Origin: Ashinkailepas kermadecensis | Taxonomy: Eukaryota > Arthropoda > Thecostraca > Neolepadidae | Assembly: GCA_034440615.1 (NCBI GenBank) | Contig: JAOTOM010005102.1 | Span: 434,001 to 498,000 of the forward strand | DNA: 64,000 bases | Direction of reading: 5' to 3' | Shown here: one piece after another, positions 49,759 to 59,545 of the stretch | Layout: each line of letters opens with the position of its first letter | Position numbering within the stretch: position 1 is the first letter of the stretch | Notes under the pieces: generated by a model | Database searches by the model: none | Told to the model about the DNA's origin: nothing | The model's input: only the letters and a program-made list of their open reading frames with translations | Position numbers and translations under genes: made by a program

Positions 49759-51180
49759 CGACACGGCTGCCGGTCACGACCAAACCTGCCCGCGGATATC
49801 GAAACAGCCACCACAACCGACCACCGACCGAGGCAAAACTGTGCCCTGCTACACAGAGGGTTACCTGACGAGGTGGCTCCGGGCCATTGTTGGGCGCCGT
49901 TCACCGGCCTCTAGTCGGGGAAAACAAACTTAGGCACGATACTTATCGGTGCTCTGAAAATGTGATTGATGATTGGAGGTGTTCAGCATGTCCGCATTCA
50001 TCAACAACGACGGCATTCATTCTGATGAGATCATTGATCATGGTGACTAATTAGGAAGTTTTATTGGCTCAAATATTGCAGATACAGAAGAAAAAAATTG
50101 GTAGATCGACATCTTAATACTGGATCTTGAGCAGCGGCCAATGGAAAAGAACAACAAAAATCGCGTAGTCATGAACAATCACGACTCTCAACGAACTGCC
50201 ACCGAAAATCATATCGTGATGCCAGGAGTAGTCCAGCGGCATAGAATGGTGAACGGTACTTCAAGGCATTTCCAAAGCAAAGCTAATGCACATGGTTCAG
50301 TGCATATTCGGATTTTTCGCTCCATTTTATTTTGGCGACATCCATATAGATCCTGTTCAACACAAATAATAAAAATGCATGCAAATACATTTAATGTTAT
50401 ATATCTTGAGAGATTAAACATTCAACCCAAATAGTTAGTGTCAACACTCGTGATTCTGGCACATTTTCCTAGGGGTTGATAAGTACCCGAGTCGAGTCCG
50501 AGGGGCACCGTCAGTTTGTGGATTCTATGGAATGCGGAACATCTGGACAAACGTCCGATAGGACCTTTGAAGCAATTAGTACTGGATTCCGGGTCCGGTT
50601 TTATGCGTATGCAAAACTGCTAGCGTAGATCTGGTGAACACCGAATGCCAGGAACATGACCTGATCTGTGGGCCGCGGAACCAAGCAGATGTGCCATTGG
50701 GTGCGGCACCCACCACCCTCAATGAAAAAATACAGCCTTAGCACTGTGGCATTGACCGCAATGAGATGAACCCGAATGTGGCTTACGCTCTTCTTCCCTC
50801 CACGCGAACTCGAATGTTCCACCACCACGAGCTGATCCTATGGTGTGCTTTTTCAGGAATCTCAAATATAATGCGAAAATAAATATTAGTGAACGTATTT
50901 CATGGTTTGTTTTCTGAACATTCCACCATTTGCCGTGGGCAAGTCGAACGCATTTTGTGTGTTGTTTTATGTTGTAATTTGCCTGGTCTGTTTAGCATTA
51001 AGAACAGCCATTACACACGAATAATCACTTCAAACTAATTCCGAATCAGTTCACATGTTGTTGAGTTTGGAATTAGACAACAGACTTCAGTTGCCAGGGA
51101 TATCCTGCACCTCGCTCAGGTGTTGTTTTGCTCTACGATGTTGTGTGCGCGATCCTCCGCTAACTAGGATCGTTCTGCAG
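49759..51180. other. intron 1 3' part, nothing recognised
   Basis: Single-copy-looking AT-rich sequence with short frames and no motifs, ending in a pyrimidine-containing acceptor (GATCGTTCTGCAG). Confidence 0.45.
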
Positions 51181-52511
51181 TCCCGGAGGCGAGTCGCGTG
51201 TTCTTCAACTACGGCGCCGCGCTGACGTTACTGACCTACGGCGCCATGGGCATCAGCTACTTCTACGGCCCTTACTCGGTCGACGCCTACCTCGCCAAGA
51301 GGCGCCAAAAATACCGCATTCACTACCTCAAGTCAAAGCTGAGCATAACGGAGGCGCAGAAGGCCGAGGCGGCCGAGACAGACTACGGCTACTACATCGA
51401 TGAGGAGATCGAAAGCCTCAACGACGACGGCGGGTACGAAGAGTACGACACGGCCCACGAATACGTCGAAGGAGCGGGCAACGACGACACCAGCTCGTAC
51501 ACATCGTACGACGGCCAGTTGGCTCGCAGGCGCGGTGCGCCGGCTGCCGCTGGCCGGCAGGGCAGCGGACTGCTGGGTCAGCTCCGTCCGCGAGCACCGC
51601 CGGTGGTCAGCCCCGCCAGCTGGCCGCTCCAGGCGCGGCACGCCGCCACTGCCAGCGGCCGGCTCCTGCCATCTCACCGCAGGCGCCTGGAGCGGCTGCC
51701 TTTCGTGCCGGCCGGCCAGCCGCAGCCGGTCCGCGCGGTGCGCGTGCGTCAGGGGCCGCTGCGGCCTGCCGTGCTGCGTCAGGGTCGGCCGAGAGCCGCC
51801 GCCCTGCGTCAGGGGACTCCGGGGCCTGTAGCCCAGCGTCAGGACCGGCCGGGAGCCGCCGCCCTGCGTCAGGGGACTCCGGGGCCTGTAGCCCAGCGTC
51901 AGGACCGGCCGGGAGCCGCCGCCCTGCGTCAGGGGACTCCGGGGCCTGTAGCCCAGCGTCAGGACCGGCCGGGAGCCGCCGCCCTGCGTCAGGGGACTCC
52001 GGGGCCTGTAGCCCAGCGTCAGGACCGGCCGGGAGCCGCCGCCCTGCGTCAGGGGACTCCGGGGCCTGTAGCCCAGCGTCAGGACCGGCCGGGAGCCGCC
52101 GCCCTGCGTCAGGGGACTCCGGGGCCTGTAGCCCAGCGTCAGGACCGGCCGGGAGCCGCCGCCTTGCGTCAGGGGACTCCGGGGCCTGTAGCCCAGCGTC
52201 AGGACCGGCCGGGAGCCGCCGCCCTGCGTCAGGGGACTCCGGGGCCTGTAGCCCAGCGTCAGGACCGGCCGGGAGCCGCCGCCCTGCGTCAGGATCGGCG
52301 GCCGTCTCCGGTCGCCGCGTCGGCCGCACACAGCGCCGCGGCCGGGGCGAACAGCGGGCCTAACCCGGCGCGTCGGCCGCTGCTGTCGGTCGGAGCTGGT
52401 CGGGCACCGCCTCGGGATCCTGCCGCGCCAGCGCCGGCGGGCACCACTGGGACGCCATCGACACCGCACACGGCCGCCGGCCACGAGCCAGACGCGCCGA
52501 CACGACGGTGA
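51181..52511 (+). CDS. exon 2 of the signal-peptide gene (hydrophobic segment, 20-residue repeats)
   Basis: Entering in phase 1 from exon 1, the frame reads VPEASR then a hydrophobic stretch FFNYGAALTLLTYGAMGISY (possible transmembrane helix, about residues 108-128). A basic KRRQKYRIHYLKSK segment follows, then an acidic Tyr-rich region (DYGYYIDEEIESLNDD, YEEYDTAHEY), then an Arg/Pro/Ala-rich tail with decapeptide-type repeats (RQGRPRAAAL, RQGTPGPVAQ, RQDRPGAAAL). The frame stops at TGA 52,509-52,511, but a good donor (ACG|GTGAGC) overlaps the stop at 52,508, so the exon may end at 52,507 in phase 2 and continue. With exon 1 the product is about 540 residues: a type I membrane protein or a secreted repeat protein. 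The repeat tail may be in a shifted frame if array copies changed length; the N-terminal 100 residues of this exon are the most trustworthy. Confidence 0.72.
51781..52290 (+). repeat. 60-bp coding minisatellite (8.5 copies)
   Basis: Eight copies plus a half, in register with codons (20 residues each), essentially identical apart from the first copy and a single C-to-T at about 52,164. Each copy is itself two related 30-bp halves ending in GCGTC. The identity implies very recent expansion or strong conversion. Confidence 0.97.
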
Positions 52512-53570
52512 GCCGCGCACACTGGGCACAGTCTCACCGTACATTGCTGCTGATGTCACAAAACTTGGCACAGTCGCACCGTACACTGCTGCACATGTCA
52601 CGACACTGGGCACAGTCTCACCGTACACTGCTGTACATGTCACAACACTGGGCACAGTCGCACCGTACACTGCTGTACATGTCAGACACTGGGCACAGTC
52701 GCACCGTACACTGCTGCACATGTCACAACACTGGGCACAGTCTCACCGTACACTGCTGCACATGTCACGACACTGGGCACAGTCTCACCGTACACTGCTG
52801 CACATGTCACGACACTGGGCACAGTCGCACCGTACACTGCTGCACATGTCACGACACTGGGCACAGTCTCACCGTACACTGCTGTACATGTCAGACACTG
52901 GGCACAGTCGCACCGTACACTGCTGCACATGTCACGACACTGGGCACAGTCTCACCGTACACTGCTGTACATGTCAGACACTGGGCACAGTCGCACCGTA
53001 CACTGCTGCACATGTCACGACACTGGGCACAGTCTCACCGTACACTGCTGTACATGTCACGACACTGGGCACAGTCTCACCGTACACTGCTGCACATGTC
53101 ACGACACTGGGCACAGTCTCACCGTACACTGCTGCACATGTCACGACACTGGGCACAGTCCCCGTACACTGCTGCACATGTCACAACACTGGGCACAGTC
53201 GCACCGTACACTGCTGTACATGTCACAACACTGGGCACAGTCGCACCGTACACTGCTGCACATGTCACAACACTGGGCACAGTCGCACCGTACACTGCTG
53301 CACATGTCACAACACTGGGCACAGTCGCACCGTACACTGCTGCACATGTCACGACATTGGGCACAGTCGCACCGTACACTGCTGCACATGTCACAACACT
53401 GGGCACAGTCGCACCGTACACTGCTGCACATGTCACGACACTGGGCACAGTCTCACCGTACACTGCTGTACATGTCACGACACTGGGCACAGTCGCACCG
53501 TACACTGCTGTACATGTCACAACACTTGGCACAGTCTCACCGTACACTGCTGCACATGTCACGACACTGA
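52512..53570. repeat. 42-bp minisatellite (about 25 copies) downstream of exon 2
   Basis: Unit CACTGGGCACAGTCGCACCG, TACACTGCTGCACATGTCAC, plus GA or AA. Some copies are 41 bp (TCAGA in place of TCACAA), which shifts frame, so long open frames on both strands arise by chance from the 14-codon period. It probably lies in intron 2 or the 3' flank. Confidence 0.96.
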
Positions 53571-53588
53571 ACTGCACCTCGTGCGCAG

Positions 53589-53738
53589 CCTGCCGCTGAA
53601 CTATTCGTGTGCGATGTACTATGCCTGGAGATGCAATGTCGCCAATCTCAAACTGCACCCCAAAACGTCTTCTTGGACAGGTTCCGCGCCCAGGTCCACG
53701 GCATGTGCCGTGAGTGCATCACCTGCTCGGAACTGTGA
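53589..53738 (+). CDS. candidate terminal exon with Cys-rich C-terminus
   Basis: After an acceptor GTGCGCAG (53,588), a 49-codon frame ends at TGA 53,736-53,738. It contains ELFVCDVLCLEMQCRQSQ, NVFLDRFRAQVHGMCRECIT and CSEL, with a protein-like composition and spaced cysteines unlike the repeats around it. Joining in this frame needs a phase-0 donor. The visible donor at 52,508 is phase 2 and would force a different frame (LPLNYSCAMYYAWRC...). So either another exon or donor intervenes, or exon 2's end is mis-framed. It is assigned to the same gene only by position and base composition. Confidence 0.4.
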   Translation, partial: PAAELFVCDVLCLEMQCRQSQTAPQNVFLDRFRAQVHGMCRECITCSEL

Positions 53739-54871
53739 TACTACCAAACGTTTTCACAATTGCTGTTTTGGGTACCGTCCGGTGTCGAGTATCGGGATTG
53801 GTTTGAATGTTATGCACTACTCACATTGGAACAGTTTCAAATCTATTCGATTGAGGCCTCTTATTTTTCAACACGTTGAAGTTTTAACAATTCGATCTGT
53901 TTTCCCAGTATCTAATTAAAAGTTCTGCACGCCTGTGGCCGTAGCATATTAAAGAGGTGGACACCCGGTTTATGCAGCATAGCCCTCCGCAAACTATGCG
54001 GTTCTCTAATTTGGATATGGCACCACGTTGGAAAAATGCTTACCCTTTTCACTTAGCATTCAAATTTTAAGTACGAAAATATTTGCTTCCATTTTGCCTT
54101 CACTCCACAGTCCTCAAATACACAAAGCTGATCGGGTATCTGACGGGCTGCGATGTCGATGCGAATTTTTTAACATTGCGGCAAGTGCCGCACCACCCAT
54201 ACGGGCGGCGTGGCAGTTACTGCCAGGGGCGTCGATTTGTATCCTTTTGTGGGGGCCATGGCCCCACTAATGTTGATCTTGCCCCCCCATGTTGATTTGG
54301 GCCCCCCCCCAATAACCTATGCCATTTTATGCTGATAAGAAAGCTAAAGGGTAAAAATGAAAAACACCATGCTAAGTAGAAACATTGATGTTAACCAGCA
54401 CATTTTGTACTGAAAAGAAACAGATTTGGATTAGATAGCGGACTGACTCTCCACCTTTTGCTGAAAAATGTAAAATTGTGTGCAAAAACAAACAAAATAG
54501 CTGGAATTCCCTCCACTGTGGAAGTACAGCTTACATCATAAAATGTTCGGATTAGCGATGCTGATGCATTTTAAACGATTGTCTGAAAAAATATGCTAAG
54601 CAACTAAACAACAATTGCATGGTCATACTGATGTTTGTACACACCACCAATGGCAAAACCACATGCATATTTTATTTATTTATTTATTTTTATTATTATT
54701 TTTTTATATAATTTAATCCGAGTTATTGCTGGGGTGGCTTTGTGAACCAGGGTTCTATTGCTAAGCAGAGCTTGTTGCGTGAACTCTGGCCCCACCACCC
54801 GATCCACGAATTCCAGTTCAACGGAAGAATTTTGACCGAAAGTTTAACGTGCCGTCAATGCACCGACACGG
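53739..54871. other. no gene recognised; hAT-like terminus at 54,224
   Basis: AT-rich sequence. At 54,224 CAGGGGCGTCGATTTGTATC resembles a hAT/CACTA-style terminus and is repeated exactly at 60,310. Next to it are a perfect palindrome GGGGCCATGGCCCC (about 54,253) and two C-runs. A TTTATTTATTTATT tract lies at about 54,670. Confidence 0.45.
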
Positions 54872-55029
54872 CCGCCCGGTAGCTCGTCCCCGGCCCTATC
54901 GGGCCAGCTGCCAACTGACCCTCCCAGCCGGGGCTAAATGCGAGCGCGCGAAGCGGCTCGAACCTTGTGTTGCCAGGACAGGGGAGACCAGTGCAGGCCA
55001 GCGCTCTAGCCAACTGAGCTACCGGGCGG
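54872..55029 (-). repeat. tRNA-like element with 14-bp inverted ends
   Basis: The minus strand carries an A box (GGTAGCTCAGTTGGCTAGAG, 55,004-55,023) and a B box (GGTTCGAGCC, 54,955-54,964), with spacing longer than a tRNA allows. The outer ends are inverted: CCGCCCGGTAGCTC (54,872-54,885) and GAGCTACCGGGCGG (55,016-55,029). It may be a SINE flanked by an inverted A-box copy, or a small TIR element that captured a tRNA-like head. Confidence 0.6.
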
Positions 55030-58000
55030 TTTAAATATGGAGCTTTAAGATGATTAATTCCATTCTCAATTTCCAGTCATTGTGAAACTTGCATGCAAAT
55101 CATGGTTATCATTGAGATTGTGGATATACAAACTATAATTATCTTCAGCAACCTACCCATCACACCATCAGCTTGATATTTACCAAGATACCTACCTACA
55201 TGCCCTATGACAATTTGCATGCATTGATTATTGATATGGGCAACCCAATCTCAAACTGAACCAACAAAATCAAAGTGTGGGCCAATCTGCCAGCCTATGA
55301 AAACATGAGAGAAAAGTCAGCAAGAAGCCGTATAGACACCTCATTATAATTAATATTCCTGAAAAACAATAGATATTAAGCTACGGCCACACATAACTTC
55401 CTAAACAAACCCTATACAGTCATACAAGATCAATGTCTGGCAGCCCGCATTGTAACCCACTATTACCTTAGTAGGTACACCAAAGTTCGCCTTCAAGCTT
55501 TGGTGACGTCATAGTTATGTTTTCTCTTATATTGCAGAAATTGGTAACATCAGGCGTGTTTCAATTTCATTGCGCATGAGACAGTTAAAACATTTTTCAA
55601 TTTTCCATTTTCAAAGTTTAAAGAACCTAACACAGCCAAACCTAACCTATCATAAGTTGCTGTTGAATACAAAATGATTGGTAAATTTGCAGTTTAAGGT
55701 GATTTTTTGTTCGTTTGAATTTTTCTTCAGAATACCATGCTCATGACGGTGACTAAGATGATGGTACCACTTATTTTTGGTAAAATTCATTTTATTTTAA
55801 TTTGAGAAAAAAAATTGACAAATTTTCCAACTTAAACAACCTCAATCAACCTACCCTAACCAAACCCAACCAATTTGTTTCCTTTATGATGACAAATGTG
55901 TGTAAAAACTTTTCTGGGTTGGTTGGTTGGTTATTTGGGTTTACGGCCGCATTGACTGCGTTGGTCATACAGCGCCCATACAACTTTTCTTGTTCCCACC
56001 TTAAAGCACAATAATACCCAAAAGTTTCCGAAAAAAATTTACAAACATGTTGACCAAAAATATAATTGTTTTCTTCAAAATCAGCTTAGGTTAGGTTAGG
56101 CTCGGTTAGGTTTCTTTTTTAAGGTTGATAATTTTCAGAAAATAAATTAATTTACATTTTAATTTAATTTAATTTTGTGTTCTTAAAAGATAGGTTAGGC
56201 TAGGTTAGGTTAGGTTTTGTTGCATTTAAAAAATGCATTTATGTTTATGCTATGTTACCGAACTCAAAGCAATTTTTGGCATTATTTTGCTCACAACCTG
56301 AAGAGTAAGCATTTGCACAGAAAATAAGTGGGTCCAGTCATCTTAGTCACCTTCATAAACATGGTATTCTGCATAATTTTTTGTTTGTTTAAAGTTTCCA
56401 ACTTGAAAAGCCTAAACTAACCTAACTTAACCAAACCTGACCCATTTGCTTGCTATATGGAGGCAAATGTGTGTAAAAACTTGTCTTGTTACTGTAGGGG
56501 TGGCGGCTCTGCCGTCGGTGGGGTGTGGGGGTGGTGGCTTCGGTGGTTTGGCGGGTGTGGCTGGTGAGGGGTGTGTAACTGGGGATGCTGCGTGTGTGAG
56601 AGTAGCTGTGCTGGGAATGTGTGCGGTGTACAATGGGTGTGTGAAAAGGTATAAGTGTGTGAAACTATAATGGGTGTGTGAAAAGTAATAGGGGTGTGTG
56701 AAAGTTAGGCCAACCGAGCCTTAACTGAAACTGTTCTGATTGATGATTGAGGCTTTATTTTAACTGAGACTGCACTTTAACAAGGCTGAACATGGGCTGA
56801 CTCTAAATTTAGACTGGGCTAATTATCTCCTTTGCTGATTGTGCCTCCGTCGGGGGTGTGTTGTGCTGTGTTTCCCCGCCACCTCCACCACACATTCCCC
56901 AAACCCCAGCCGGCTTGATGTTGTTTGAGCTACCGTCCCTAACACGAATTTATATGTGTGCGAGGTCAAAGTTTTGGGAACACCATATAGGTAAATGAGT
57001 GCGTCTAGCCAAATTAGAAAGATTACGTTGTATTTATAAAATTAATGATAAGGCAATTTGCCCTTGGTTTCAATGACTTGTCCCGAGATGGGACTTTTGG
57101 ATGCTAATAGTAGTATAATTTTGTGCAATGTTCCACTCGAAATAGGTGCTTGTGATTGAGTCCCAAGTGGCTTCCGCTGGTCCTTAAAGCTACCTAAAGC
57201 ACATCCATTCTCCTCATTCACTTGACATTCGCTCGTCCCATTCATTCTATCCTTATTAATTAATGAAATACTTGGCCCCCAAATTTTGCTCCCCCCCCCC
57301 TCAGCGGTACACCAACACATATATCGACGGATCATTGCTCTATTTTGGTTGTAGGTTGGCCGAATATATAAATCTTCCACTGCCATCATAGCTGGCCTCG
57401 CCATTATTGACAGTGTTCCTCGCCTGGATGAAGGCTTAATGCTAGGGGGCTCATCGTACTGGCTCCGAGGGCTTATACAAGTGCTCTGGTATCCTTGACT
57501 GACATACCCTAGCCTTAAAGAAAGGTCGGTGCCGCACCGGGCCTTACCCGCCGTATACTGATACTGTGCGACCAGGTGAACGTGCTCACGAGCGGGCACT
57601 ACCACGTTGGGCACGTCCCCTGGCCGTCTTTATAGCCTAGCCTGCCCTACCCTTTCAGCCTCGGGGCTTATGGCACGCCAAACCCGTCCGAACGTTCCCC
57701 CCGCCCCGAAAGGCTAGACGGCTCCGTGCCGAAACGTATAGCGAACGGGGGGCGGACTCACGACTGTGCAGTGTTTTGCCTTAACCTAGTGTTTGGCGCC
57801 AAACTCGACGGACGCAAGGTGGGGCTCGACAGCCCATCCGACCTTGCATACTGTGCCCGCCCCCAGCTGTACCCCTGGATCACAGAGGCCAGCGGGCTTT
57901 TGCAGTCAAAGAACCAGAGCATGTGCTTAATGCCCCCAAAGTATACAGTCATCGCACCCCTTCTCGCAATTGGACATCATCCAAACGCAGATCATATATG

Positions 58001-58622
58001 TTTATATAAACAACATTAATATTCTAGTCAAGTTAAAACTGGCTTTCACACTCATTACCCTTACCCGGGAACGTTTAGTCCATAAGAGAACGGCTAGCAG
58101 GTCGTCTGCCTCGCTTATATGTAGATTTACTTCATATGGCAAATTAATATCAGGCACATATCTAAACATCATGTGTGAAACTCTTGTGTCGGAAAGTACA
58201 CACGGTACTATCTACACCTACTTGTCGGCTGTTGGTCACCCGGTCAAAGCGAAACGCGCGGCGCGCACCCCTCAGCGCCCGCGGCACGTACGCCATTTCT
58301 GTTCTGGATGTAAACACTCTGTCCTCCGTCCATCTGATCGCCGAGCTATTTACTATGCTACCGTTCGGGGAGGGTCGTATCCTGTCGTCATCGAGTTGCG
58401 TTATTTCCCACGGAGGGTCACTGACTCGGCCATCGGCATCCGACCTCAATGTTATCTGGGTTATCACGAAAGTTACGTCACTGAACACACGGCTGGATGG
58501 CGCCCCTAGAGTTTGTGATTTGTGAATGAGCTTGCACCACGGCGGGTAGATAGGCTATAACATCACTTCTTTATCTCCGGTTAATGTGATGGTCGAACGC
58601 TTTGGACGAGGAGGGAAAAACA

Positions 58623-58805
58623 TGGATATTGCAAGCACAGTTTTCAACGTGCTTACTGTCAGACCGAACGATAATCATTTTCACGATCCATTCTGGCCCG
58701 GGGGCGGTGGCAAGGCGGATGTTGCGCGTACAGTTTTCAACGTACGGCACATTGCGCTGAGCGATGGTCATTTTCACGACCCACGCAGCCCAGGGTCACA
58801 AGATG
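58623..58805. repeat. ~93-bp tandem duplication
   Basis: Two diverged copies sharing ACAGTTTTCAACGT and TCATTTTCACGA(T/C)CCA. Confidence 0.7.
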
Positions 58806-59339
58806 ATGTGAGGATCCGATGTGTGCACAGTACCCCTGATCGTTATTTCAAGCTATGCCCCTTTCTGTATCCCAAGTATTACCTTTCACCGCTAATCCTG
58901 CACGTCAAAGGCTGGGCAACTGCTCCGTGTCTCCGCTGATGCCACCACAGAATTTCTATGCATAATCTAATATATTTACATTGATATACACCGCATCACA
59001 TTACGTCCACGCACTGCTTACACACACACTACTCGCCATCTCCCACCTCTCCATTCTTGCACGCGACATACTTCCTCCCCATACCTACATACCCTGCCCT
59101 TTTATACAATGCGTGCGACGTCGGCGCCACCGGCCGTGTCACACATACCGCACACATCACATAGTCTAATTGCCCCCCCCCCCCCAAGATGGGTCGCTCC
59201 TTTCAACAATGAATTAGGTTGAGGGGGAAATAATAGCTGTGATAGAAAATAGGCCGGTTTGGAAGAAGGAAAAAGGCATGGCAGACCGATGGCACTCACA
59301 TGTTAGTTGCTCGGCTGGCCTCTTCGGTCGTCTCCACGC

Positions 59340-59545
59340 TGCCTGAGCTCCGTGAGTGAGAGACTGCCCGAGTGCGAGAGTCTCCGAGCGAGAGCGAGAT
59401 CGAGAGAGCTCGTGCCAGAGAGAGAGTATCCGAGCGAGAGTGAGCTCGAGCGCGAGAGCGTCCCCGAGAGAGTGAGTTCGAGCGCGAGAGCGTCCCCGCG
59501 AGAGTGAGCTCGAGCGTGAGCGCGTCCCCGAGAGAGTGAGAGCGT
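59340..59545. repeat. GAGAGC-rich minisatellite (32-bp unit)
   Basis: Three copies of a 32-bp unit (GAGCGCGAGAGCGTCCCCGA then GAGAGTGAGTTC) from about 59,448, preceded by a shorter, less regular GAGAGC/GAGCGA tract. Confidence 0.85.

Larger units (their letters stand above)
45190..51180 (+). other. intron 1 of the signal-peptide gene (inferred)
   Basis: Donor GTGAGC at 45,190 and acceptor TTCTGCAG ending at 51,180 preserve the reading frame. It holds a LINE fragment, a 54-bp triplicate and a 38-bp minisatellite. I see no other gene in 46,520-47,925 or in 49,759-51,180. Confidence 0.7.

Noticed and set aside
47879..49904. Series of Pro/Arg/Ser-rich minus-strand frames
   Set aside because: They follow the 38-bp minisatellite; successive frames change with each length variant and none has a start or context of its own.
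51333..52721. 462-codon minus-strand frame opposite exon 2
   Set aside because: Shadow of the GC-rich 60-bp repeat; the plus strand has the signal-peptide exon joined in phase.
52508..53919. Long plus- and minus-strand frames over the 42-bp repeats
   Set aside because: A 14-codon period keeps frames open by chance; 41-bp copies shift them, and composition is the same in every frame.
56446..56670. Gly/Val-rich frame
   Set aside because: Translation of a GTGTG/GGTG-rich low-complexity tract.
57042..57614. 190-codon minus-strand frame
   Set aside because: Longest frame in the 55-63-kb region, but it has mixed composition, no domain, and AT-rich repeat context at one end; not enough to call a gene.
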